Source of the DNA: an uncultured Elusimicrobium sp.
GTDB taxonomy: Bacteria; Elusimicrobiota; Elusimicrobia; Elusimicrobiales; Elusimicrobiaceae
Length of the DNA stretch: 5,029 bases
Reading direction: 5' to 3'
Assembly (NCBI GenBank): GCA_902767385.1
Contig: CACXHA010000066.1
Location: 1 to 5,029, forward strand
Position 1 is the first letter of the stretch. Each line of letters begins with the position of its first letter. A program made the translations under genes and the position numbers. Below the pieces are notes generated by a model, which saw only the letters and a list, made by a program, of their open reading frames with translations, was not told where the DNA came from and made no database searches. Shown piece after piece: positions 1-4,960 of this stretch.

Positions 1-500
1 CCCAGTATGCGCACATTTTCAAACGCTGTTTTAAGCTGCGCGGCCAGTTCGCGCGCGGCCGGCAAAGGCAACCCTGATTGCGTATCCTTGTGGCTGAGCT
101 TTACTTGCACCAGTACGCCTAAGGTTTTCCCTTCGGGCAAGTGCTTACTAAGCGCGCGGGCGGTTTCTAAATCGTCCAGCGAATCTACAAAGTCAAATAG
201 CTGGGCCGCTTTGGCGGCTTTATTCTTTTGCAAGTGGCCGATAAAGTGCTTTTTTACTTGGCTAAACGGTGCAAAAGCCGGGTTTTCGTGCCAACGGGCC
301 CACGCTTGTTGCACGCGCGACTCGCCAATATCGGTCAGTACACCGCGTTTTAACAAAACTAATACGTCCTTATCCAGGGCGTATTTTGTAACCGCTAAGA
401 GGGTAATTTCCTGCGCTTTGCGCTGGGCGCGCCGGGCAGCATGTTCAAGGGAAGTTTTTACATCTTTATAATTTTGAAGTAACTGTTCTTCCCGCGTCAT
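1..500 (-). CDS. yggS: YggS/PLPBP-family pyridoxal 5'-phosphate-binding protein, N-terminal part
   Basis: Reading right to left from ATG at 500, the frame stays open to the window edge (166 full codons). The family (YggS, PROSC/PLPBP) binds PLP in a single TIM-barrel domain in the cytoplasm and helps keep PLP and amino/keto-acid pools in balance; it has no firmly established catalytic reaction. Visible motifs are LLAVTK with the presumed PLP-lysine K39, GESRVQ (59-64, usually GENRVQ), the signature HFIGHLQKNK (85-94), FVDS (104-107) and VQVKLSHKDTQSGL (131-144). Family members are about 225-235 residues, so roughly 65 residues are missing, including the C-terminal phosphate-binding motif. The start is supported by alignment of the N-terminus with the family, by AGGGA just upstream, and by a TATAAT box 16 bases before it. 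The cut is caused by the window, not by a visible lesion. The assignment is secure; the physiological role is family-level inference. Confidence 0.93.
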   Translation of the reverse strand, partial: MTREEQLLQNYKDVKTSLEHAARRAQRKAQEITLLAVTKYALDKDVLVLLKRGVLTDIGESRVQQAWARWHENPAFAPFSQVKKHFIGHLQKNKAAKAAQLFDFVDSLDDLETARALSKHLPEGKTLGVLVQVKLSHKDTQSGLPLPAARELAAQLKTAFENVRIL

Positions 501-516
501 AAAAATCCCTTGATTT

Positions 517-545
517 ATTATACAAAATTTTGTTTAATCCTGCAA
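517..545 (-). promoter_or_regulatory. Predicted sigma70-type promoter of yggS
   Basis: On the minus strand there is a perfect TATAAT (517-522) and a TTGCAG -35-like hexamer (540-545), with a 17-bp spacer. A transcript starting about 7 bases after the -10 box would begin near 510, giving a leader of only about 10 nt (AGGGATTTTT) before ATG. The -35 hexamer lies inside the 47-bp direct repeat, so the repeat supplies part of the promoter. Promoter calls from sequence alone are uncertain, but a perfect -10 box at this spacing is good evidence. Confidence 0.65.
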
Positions 546-579
546 TTTCTTCCCAATTTAGTGTAATACGTTGTTGCTC
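533..579. repeat. 47-bp direct repeat, copy 1
   Basis: These 47 bases recur without mismatch at 675-721, an offset of 142 bp. The unit begins TTTAATCCTGCAATTTC and ends CGTTGTTGCTC. Its right part (from 553) is also the left arm of the imperfect palindrome that ends at 661. Exact identity over 47 bp in an otherwise degenerate intergenic region suggests recent duplication or gene conversion. Confidence 0.9.
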
Positions 580-661
580 GTGAGCTCGAATACCTCGGCG
601 CTGCCGCGCCGCTGCGCACAGTATACTTCGCTCACTCACGCCTCGTCTTACGCTAAATTGG
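553..661. repeat. Imperfect palindromic element, MITE-like, about 109 bp
   Basis: The outer arms 553-570 and 644-661 are inverted repeats matching at 16 of 18 positions (CCAATTTAGTGTAATACG against the reverse complement of the right arm). Pairing continues inward less perfectly through GTGAGC/GCTCAC-type blocks. The centre is GC-rich, with a GGCGC...GCGCC stem (598-609 area). There is no coding capacity. A divergent relative of the left half lies at 4961-5029, so this is a dispersed family. It could be a non-autonomous transposon relic or a folded intergenic repeat. No target-site duplication was established. Confidence 0.6.
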
Positions 662-674
662 AGTGAAATAAATT

Positions 675-721
675 TTTAATCCTGCAATTTCTTCCCAATT
701 TAGTGTAATACGTTGTTGCTC
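675..721. repeat. 47-bp direct repeat, copy 2
   Basis: This is an exact copy of 533-579. It starts 13 bp after the palindromic element ends. Beyond 721 the two copies diverge: copy 1 continues into the palindrome, while copy 2 continues into a T-run and a REP-like hairpin block. Copy 2 therefore looks like a truncated element or a recombination junction. Confidence 0.9.
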
Positions 722-821
722 TTTTTTATTTCGTCATTCCCCAGTGTTGTTGTGGGGAATCTCCACCGCTTTCAAACAACAGTAAGGTGGGGATCCCCGA
801 TTACAAATTTCGGGGATGACG
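713..821. repeat. REP-like hairpin doublet, block A
   Basis: Two hairpins are joined by a linker. Hairpin 1 has stem ATTCCCCA/TGGGGAAT (736-743 with 753-760). Hairpin 2 has stem ATCCCCGA/TCGGGGAT (793-800 with 810-817). The first 25 bases (713-737) recur exactly in inverted orientation at 4494-4518, and the linker (CCGCTTT..AACAACA..GGT) is also found inverted in block B. The 33 bp at 789-821 match 4467-4499 at 30 of 33 positions in the same orientation. The layout resembles the BIME/REP doublets found between genes in many bacteria. It follows the 3' end of the SpoIID-like gene and could stabilise or end that transcript, although no U-run follows hairpin 2. Confidence 0.75.
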
Positions 822-860
822 CCTAATAATAACCTTCGGGGGTGATGCTTATAATAACAA
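809..860. repeat. Short tandem duplication, about 26 bp x 2
   Basis: The two tandem copies are 809-834 and 835-860. Each runs TTCGGGG, TGA, GC, then an A/T-rich TAATAAC tail, with a few substitutions between copies. The first copy is the right arm of REP hairpin 2, so a REP end seems to have been duplicated towards the SpoIID-like gene. Confidence 0.6.
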
Positions 861-873
861 GGGCGGCTTCGCA

Positions 874-2928
874 CTACTGGGTAAGCTCGGCCAGCGGGAA
901 GTAGTGAGCCAAAATGGTTTTATAATCTTGCCCGGCGTCGGCACGTCCGGCGGCCCCGGTTTGGCAAAAACCTACGCCATGGCCCCAACCGCCGCCGTAG
1001 AAAATAAAGTATTTAAGTTGGTGGTTTTGGTAAATGGGTTGCACAATAAAATAACTGCTGCGTAGTAGCCCGATACTTAAATTGTTGCGGATTACGTTTT
1101 CTTTTTCCAGCGTAACGGTCCCTTGGGTGCCCTTGACGAGCAATTTGGTTACATACCCCGCGCGGGAGCGTTTAAGTGGGATAAGGGCCGTAATTGGACC
1201 GATATCTTTTTTCTGGTTTTTAATAACATTTCTTAGTTCCGGCTCACTCACCACGCGCGCCCACCGAAACGCCGCCATACTGACGTGTTTATCGTACTTG
1301 CTGTACGCGGTGGGGGGATATTGTAACAAAGATTTAAATTGGTACGGCTCTAATTGGTCCACTTCCAAATTTTGGTAATCGGACACGCTTTGCAGGTACG
1401 GGGTTTCGGTCCAACCGGCATCTTTGGAGCTTTGTGTTACGCCGCCGCAGTTGGCCGAAAACACACTTTCAATGGGTTTGCCCTTATACTGCAACGTTTG
1501 GCCGATAGTACTTTCTACGGCTTCGTTTCCGGCTTCGGTTTCCGCATTTACGCCGTTATACACTTGGCAGTTTTGCGCGTCGCACAAGTCATAGCCGTAG
1601 TATTTGTGTTTCCCCAAATGTTTTAAGGCGTACGTACGTGCCAGTACCGCTTGGGCGCGCAACGCCTCTTGCGGGAAACCGGCCGGCATTTCCGCGGCGA
1701 TAATGCCTTGCACATATTCGTCTAATGTCAGCACGTTAATGGGCACTAAATTGTTGCCGGCAGAGTGCAAAATTTCCAGTTTACCGCGGTACTCTTTGTC
1801 GCCCATACTGGCCCAACTCATCCCGGCCCCGCTGAGCAAATTTTTAACGATAAACGTGGGCGCTTGGGTGGGGTTATCGGCGGTAATTTCCAGCGTAACT
1901 GTTTTTTTGAACGGCACTTTTTGTCCTTGCGGCCCTACCAAATGGGTTTGCTTATTTTCTAAAACGGCTTTCCACACCTCGCCGCCTTTGCCGGTGGCTA
2001 GCGTTTTGCCGCTCTTATCGGTCAGTGTGAACTCGCCGGAAGGGATAAACGTAATCTGTGTGCGCGGGGTAGGTTGCCCGCTTGACGTAACGCCCAGGCC
2101 GATTTTGATTTCTTTGGGCGTGGCCGCACCGGGAGGCAGCACCAAGGGGGACACATCGGTATGTTCTAAAGGCGGGCGCTGCGCGGAGAGTTCGTGTTCG
2201 GGGCGGGTAATTTTAGGGCGCAAACGTGCAAGCGCTTCTTCGGCACGTGTGTTTTTTTTGTCGGTCGAAAATAAAATCTTATATTGGCTGTACGCTTCGT
2301 TATACTCTTTAGCTTGCTCTAGGGCGTGTGCCAGGTGCACGCGGGCCTCCATAAATTGGTGGTCGTAATCTAAGGCGGCCTGATACGCTTTTGCGGCGTC
2401 TTTGTAGTTTTGTTCACTTTCGTACACGCCGCCCAAGAGATAGTTGGCTAGACCGGGGTGCGAGCCGGCTTTCACTGCTTGTTTTAAGTTGTACTTGGCC
2501 AGTTTCGGCTCGCCGATTCCCAGTTGCGCGCGGGCCAAATTGATGTGGAAAAATCCGGCGGTTTTGTTGTCTTGCGGCAAGAACGACAAAATCCGCTCCG
2601 CCGCGGCGTGTTGTCCGTCGCCCAGCAACGCTTCGCCCGCCATTTCAATAATTTCGTCGTCCTGCGGGTACATGCGGTACGCCTCTAACGCCACATCTAC
2701 CGCCATTTTAGGTTGGTTTTGCTCCATGGCAATAAAGATAGCGTTTAAGAAGGCATTTTTGGTGCCGGTATCTTTGGAAATTTCTATGTATTTTTTAAGC
2801 GCGTCTTGCGGGTGGTGGTTGAAGTAAAGCTCGGCGGCTTCGTGCATGCGTTCGGGCAGCGTATAGGCCGCACCAAACGCGTGGCGGACCAAGCAGCAGC
2901 ACAGCAAAAGCAAAAACCCTTTTTTCAT
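874..2928 (-). CDS. Secreted TPR protein with C-terminal SpoIID/LytB domain
   Basis: The protein has 684 residues. A signal peptide (1-19/20, KK then a Leu/Cys-rich core ending AFG-A) directs export. Residues about 24-237 are helical TPR-like repeats, clearest at 122-155, 157-190 and 191-222. A Pro-rich linker (241-271) leads to a beta-rich region and then the SpoIID/LytB domain (about 375-680). SpoIID enzymes are lytic transglycosylases that cut glycan strands lacking stem peptides; LytB-type relatives were described as amidase enhancers. Family motifs seen are YVQGIIAAEMP (405-415, E413 matching the catalytic Glu), ALRAQAVLARTYA (422-434), CDAQNCQVYNG (449-459, like the Cys-containing metal site known in SpoIID), SANCGG (491-496) and GGGWGHGVGFCQTGA (645-659). 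The frame runs open to 3273, but that extension overlaps lipA and would bury the signal peptide, so ATG 2928 is chosen; AGGGATT precedes it. A cell-wall role is family inference, and the TPR part may bind partners. Confidence 0.9.
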   Translation of the reverse strand: MKKGFLLLLCCCLVRHAFGAAYTLPERMHEAAELYFNHHPQDALKKYIEISKDTGTKNAFLNAIFIAMEQNQPKMAVDVALEAYRMYPQDDEIIEMAGEALLGDGQHAAAERILSFLPQDNKTAGFFHINLARAQLGIGEPKLAKYNLKQAVKAGSHPGLANYLLGGVYESEQNYKDAAKAYQAALDYDHQFMEARVHLAHALEQAKEYNEAYSQYKILFSTDKKNTRAEEALARLRPKITRPEHELSAQRPPLEHTDVSPLVLPPGAATPKEIKIGLGVTSSGQPTPRTQITFIPSGEFTLTDKSGKTLATGKGGEVWKAVLENKQTHLVGPQGQKVPFKKTVTLEITADNPTQAPTFIVKNLLSGAGMSWASMGDKEYRGKLEILHSAGNNLVPINVLTLDEYVQGIIAAEMPAGFPQEALRAQAVLARTYALKHLGKHKYYGYDLCDAQNCQVYNGVNAETEAGNEAVESTIGQTLQYKGKPIESVFSANCGGVTQSSKDAGWTETPYLQSVSDYQNLEVDQLEPYQFKSLLQYPPTAYSKYDKHVSMAAFRWARVVSEPELRNVIKNQKKDIGPITALIPLKRSRAGYVTKLLVKGTQGTVTLEKENVIRNNLSIGLLRSSYFIVQPIYQNHQLKYFIFYGGGWGHGVGFCQTGAAGRADAGQDYKTILAHYFPLAELTQ

Positions 2929-2940
2929 AATCCCTATCTT

Positions 2941-2970
2941 ATTATACCTTTTTAATGAACTTGGTATAAT
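2941..2970. promoter_or_regulatory. Symmetric divergent promoter for lipA and the SpoIID-like gene
   Basis: The 48-bp space between the two start codons contains ATTATACC (2941-2948) and its reverse complement GGTATAAT (2963-2970). On the plus strand this reads TTATAC, 17 bp, TATAAT (2965-2970), then ATG at 2977. On the minus strand it reads the same TTATAC, 17 bp, TATAAT (2941-2946), then ATG at 2928. Each gene's -35 position overlaps the other's -10 box. The lipA side also has TGG before TATAAT, an extended -10 element; the minus side lacks it. Predicted starts are about 2977 (leaderless lipA) and about 2934-2935 (6-7 nt leader). The TTATAC -35 match is weak, so the -10 boxes carry most of the evidence. 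Confidence 0.7.
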
Positions 2971-2976
2971 ATAATT

Positions 2977-3864
2977 ATGATTCCCGATTGGCTCAAACAA
3001 ATAGTTGGTAAAAATAAAGCCGCGCTGCGCCAGGCACGTGCCTTGCGGGCCGAAGATTCTTTGCAGGCGCACGCGTTGCATACGGTGTGCCACGCCGCTA
3101 AATGCCCCAACCGCGGCGAGTGTTTTAACTGCGGGGACGCCACGTTTATGGTGCTGGGGGAAATCTGCACGCGCGGCTGCCGGTTTTGCGCGGTGGACAA
3201 AAAGCGTCCGCTCCCGCCCGACGATAACGAGCCCCAGCGCGTAGCCGACGCCATTAAAGAGTGGAATATTCACTACGCGGTTTTAACCATGCCTACGCGT
3301 GATGACCTTGCCGACGGCGGTGCCGCCCATTTTGCCCGCGTACTGCGCGCGATTGCCGCCACTACTCCCGCCGTAAAGACCGAGCCGCTTATTTCCGATT
3401 TGCGCGGAGACGTAAGCGCGCTGCATACAATTTTAGATGCTTGCCCCAACGTGCTGGCACACAACGTAGAAACAGTGCAAGAATTATACAGCGCGGTGCG
3501 TATCGGCGCCGATTACCGTCGCACGCTGACGCTACTGGAAAACGTCAAAAAATACAACAGCAAGTTACTTACCAAAAGCGGTTTTATGGTGGGTTTAGGG
3601 GAAACGCCCACGCAAATTTCCGTTTTGATGCGTGATTTGCGTAGCGCAGGCGTGGACATTTTGACGATTGGCCAGTATTTGGCCCCGTCGGTGCGACACT
3701 ACCCGGTGCAACGCTACCCCGAGCCGGCCGAATATGAAACGTGGAAACAAGAGGCGCTTGCGCTAGGTTTTAAGGCGGTAGCCAGCGGCCCCTTGGTGCG
3801 CAGCAGTTACCACGCGGGGGCCCTTTATAAAGAGGCACTCCTTGCGCAAACACTTGCAAGATGA
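2977..3864 (+). CDS. lipA: Lipoyl synthase (radical SAM)
   Basis: The 295-residue protein is complete and of normal family length. LipA inserts two sulfur atoms at C6 and C8 of protein-bound octanoyl groups, making the lipoyl cofactor of 2-oxoacid dehydrogenases and the glycine cleavage H protein, in the cytoplasm. The N-terminal MIPDWLK matches the family's KP-x-WL motif and supports the start. The auxiliary [4Fe-4S] cluster cysteines are C38, C43 and C49 (CX4CX5C). The radical SAM cluster cysteines are C64, C68 and C71 (CX3CX2C). Further motifs are RDDLADGG (108-115), HNVETV (162-167), LTKSGFMVGLGET (198-210), DILTIGQYLAPS (227-238) and the C-terminal RSSYHA (275-280), whose Ser ligates the auxiliary cluster. 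The family's usual TSVDRDDL reads TMPTRDDL here. No lipB, lplA or lipoyl-dependent enzyme gene is visible nearby. There is no Shine-Dalgarno sequence; the ATG lies six bases after TATAAT. Confidence 0.97.
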   Translation: MIPDWLKQIVGKNKAALRQARALRAEDSLQAHALHTVCHAAKCPNRGECFNCGDATFMVLGEICTRGCRFCAVDKKRPLPPDDNEPQRVADAIKEWNIHYAVLTMPTRDDLADGGAAHFARVLRAIAATTPAVKTEPLISDLRGDVSALHTILDACPNVLAHNVETVQELYSAVRIGADYRRTLTLLENVKKYNSKLLTKSGFMVGLGETPTQISVLMRDLRSAGVDILTIGQYLAPSVRHYPVQRYPEPAEYETWKQEALALGFKAVASGPLVRSSYHAGALYKEALLAQTLAR

Positions 3865-3865
3865 G

Positions 3866-3871
3866 TATAAT
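3866..3871 (+). promoter_or_regulatory. -10 box giving a probable leaderless lipoprotein mRNA
   Basis: A perfect TATAAT lies one base after the lipA stop codon (3862-3864) and exactly six bases before ATG 3878, the same spacing as at lipA. A weak TTGCGC (3842-3847) sits 18 bp upstream as a possible -35. The lipoprotein may therefore be transcribed on its own rather than only by read-through from lipA. There is no Shine-Dalgarno sequence in the 13-bp gap. Confidence 0.6.
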
Positions 3872-3877
3872 ATATCT

Positions 3878-4339
3878 ATGAAGAAGATTTTTGGATTATT
3901 CTTTCTCGCTGCCCTGTTAGGGGCATGTGCCGGCAATCCGCCCGAGTGGTGGAACCCGGGTAACCGTTACGGTACCGCCCAAGAAAAAGCGGCGGCCGCG
4001 CCTAAAACCGTAAAACGTCAAGCGGTGGTAGTGAAGGAAGAAAAAATAGATTTGCTAGACCAGTCTTACGAAGAAGAAGAAATTGTGCTAACCCCGATGG
4101 CCGACGAGGACGACGAAGAAACCACCGGTTTGGCGGCCAGCCAAAACGAAGAACTGCTGCCGGTAAAAGACAAAGCCGCCGCCGGCAAACAACCGACCGA
4201 GAAACAATTTTCCACAGAGAAGCAAGTTCCTACCCAAAAGCAAGTGACGCCGGAAAAACAAGTGGCTACGCCAAAGAAGATGCCCGCTGCCGGTGCGCCC
4301 GCTGATGAAGCACTCCCCGCGCCCAGCGTGTTGGAATAA
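3878..4339 (+). CDS. Small acidic lipoprotein with KQ-type hexapeptide repeats, function unknown
   Basis: I do not recognise the family. The 153-residue product has a short lipoprotein signal peptide (MKK, hydrophobic 4-16) with lipobox LGAC, so Cys17 should be lipidated after cleavage. Residue +2 is Ala, not Asp, which by the E. coli Lol rule favours the outer membrane. A Trp-containing motif PPEWWNPGNRYG (21-32) directly follows the anchor and is the only part that looks folded. The rest is low-complexity: basic (36-56), strongly acidic (61-82, with EEEE and DEDDEE), then a Lys/Gln/Thr/Pro stretch with hexapeptide repeats (106-134) and an Ala/Pro-rich tail. It looks like a disordered envelope tether or spacer. 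An in-frame ATG at 3842 exists but lies inside lipA and would put 12 charged or polar residues before the signal peptide. The gene starts 13 bp after the lipA stop. Confidence 0.85.
   Translation: MKKIFGLFFLAALLGACAGNPPEWWNPGNRYGTAQEKAAAAPKTVKRQAVVVKEEKIDLLDQSYEEEEIVLTPMADEDDEETTGLAASQNEELLPVKDKAAAGKQPTEKQFSTEKQVPTQKQVTPEKQVATPKKMPAAGAPADEALPAPSVLE
4193..4279 (+). repeat. Hexapeptide-coding repeats inside the lipoprotein gene
   Basis: Residues 106-134 read PTEKQ, FSTEKQ, VPTQKQ, VTPEKQ, VATPKK: four and a half degenerate 18-bp units built around the pattern (V/F)-x-(T/P)-(E/Q)-K-Q. The DNA copies have diverged, so the unit number is probably old rather than currently slipping. The stretch is expected to be extended and unstructured. 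Confidence 0.7.
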
Positions 4340-4375
4340 ATTTATCTTGTCATTTTCCAGTGTCTTTTTATGTTG

Positions 4376-4518
4376 TCATCCTGAACTTGATTCAGGATCT
4401 CGTCGTTATAAAAGTGGTGAGATTCCAAATCAACTTTGAAATGACCTAATGTTGTTACAAAGCGGAGGGGATCCCCGATTACAGCATTCGGGGATGACGA
4501 AATAAAAAAGAGCAACAA
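4376..4518. repeat. REP-like hairpin triplet, block B
   Basis: Three hairpins lie after the lipoprotein stop: ATCCTGAA/TTCAGGAT (4378-4385 with 4391-4398), ATTCCAAA/TTTGAAAT with one mismatch (4422-4429 with 4435-4442), and ATCCCCGA/TCGGGGAT (4471-4478 with 4488-4495). The right part, with linker and 25-bp flank (4494-4518), is block A read in reverse complement. The first hairpin is of the widely seen TCATCCTGAA...TTCAGGATC type. The block could serve as a 3'-end stabiliser or weak terminator for the lipoprotein mRNA; hairpin 1 has no T-run after it. Positions 4519-4551 contain nothing I can assign. Confidence 0.75.
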
Positions 4519-4551
4519 AGTGCCCGCGCAAAATTTCTACAAAAATACCCC

Positions 4552-4579
4552 TTGACAATTTTTCAAATACTCTTATACT
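4552..4579 (+). promoter_or_regulatory. Strong sigma70-type promoter of the orphan RNA
   Basis: A perfect TTGACA (4552-4557) and TATACT (4574-4579) are separated by 16 bp, with A/T-rich sequence between them. It is the only promoter in the window with a consensus -35. Transcription should begin around 4585-4587. No long ORF follows, which is what one expects of a highly expressed structural RNA. Confidence 0.8.
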
Positions 4580-4585
4580 GTGAGT

Positions 4586-4956
4586 ATGGAAGTTACACAA
4601 GCAGTTGGGTGCCGTTGGAAAGGGGTTGTTTTACCCGCTGCCCTGGTGTGTTTCTAGTTGTGAGGTGGTAGTTGGTTGACGTGGCTGCCAAGCAGTTGGA
4701 AATGCCGTCCGCAAGGTATAAGAGGTCCGCTGTGGTTGCGGGGGGTGGTTTAACTGGGAGGGTCCGGTTGGTGTGGGCGTGAACAGTGCGTTGTGGGGGT
4801 TGATGTTTCGCTTCGGCCTGCGCAATGTGTACGGTGGCGTAAGTCCCGGCTGATACAAAATGCGATGGCGGACAAAGGAGACGTAGATGCATAGTTGTAA
4901 ATGAGCCTCCTCTGGGTGGTAGGTTGAATAAACCGAATCTAGAGGGGGTCTTTTTT
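4586..4956 (+). ncRNA. Probable structured non-coding RNA of about 370 nt, family unassigned
   Basis: The region lies between a consensus promoter and a strong intrinsic terminator, is G/U-rich on the plus strand and has no convincing ORF. Hand folding finds nested long-range helices. AUGC (4702-4705) pairs with GCAU (4889-4892), next to CGUC (4706-4709) with GACG (4880-4883). Inside, nine pairs join 4725-4733 with 4865-4873 (GUCCGCUGU/AUGGCGGAC). Further in are CUGGGA (4754-4759) with UCCCGG (4844-4849), then 4784-4792 with 4819-4827 (two mismatches), capped by GGUUGA (4798-4803) with UCGGCC (4813-4818). The length suits RNase P RNA or tmRNA, but I do not find the RNase P GAGGAAAGUCC and ACAGAA motifs, the tmRNA 3' TTCGA...CCA end, or the SRP GGAAGGAAGCAG loop. 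A divergent RNase P RNA is not excluded (AUAAGAGGUCC, UAGAUG are faint echoes). Existence as an RNA gene is likely; its function is unknown. Confidence 0.7.
4905..4956 (+). terminator. Intrinsic terminator of the orphan RNA
   Basis: Positions 4906-4917 pair with 4937-4948 over 12 consecutive pairs (CCUCCUCU with AGAGGGGG, then GGGU with AUCU), including G-U wobbles, and G4905-U4949 can extend it. The loop holds a second small stem, GGUU (4922-4925) with AACC (4931-4934). Six T residues follow at 4951-4956, separated from the extended stem only by C4950. This is the clearest terminator in the window and fixes the 3' end of the RNA. Confidence 0.85.
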
Positions 4957-4960
4957 CTGC

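Noticed and set aside
7..471. Plus-strand open frame of 154 codons.
   Set aside because: It is antisense to yggS, whose minus-strand product carries clear family motifs; the plus-strand product has none.
533..830. CRISPR array.
   Set aside because: There are only two copies of the 47-bp repeat, the repeat is not regularly spaced beyond them, and no cas gene is present. The hairpins are REP-like.
1082..2827. Several plus-strand open frames, the longest 254 codons at 1604-2368.
   Set aside because: All are antisense to the SpoIID-like gene, whose domain motifs span the region. Their products are Cys/Ser-rich and without recognisable domains, as expected of shadow frames in GC-rich DNA.
2929..3273. 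N-terminal extension of the SpoIID-like frame by 115 codons.
   Set aside because: It overlaps the first 297 bp of lipA head-on, crosses both promoters, and would place the signal peptide inside the protein.
3842..3877. Upstream in-frame start for the lipoprotein, adding 12 residues.
   Set aside because: It lies within lipA and puts charged and polar residues before a normal lipoprotein signal peptide that begins at 3878.
4376..4400. Rho-independent terminator for the lipoprotein gene at the first REP hairpin.
   Set aside because: The hairpin is good, but the bases after it (CTCGTCG) are not a T-run, so it is kept as a repeat with only a possible 3'-end role.
4586..4956. Identification of the RNA as RNase P RNA, tmRNA or SRP RNA.
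   Set aside because: Length fits the first two, but the conserved core motifs of each are not found by eye. The few RNase P-like words are too short to rely on.
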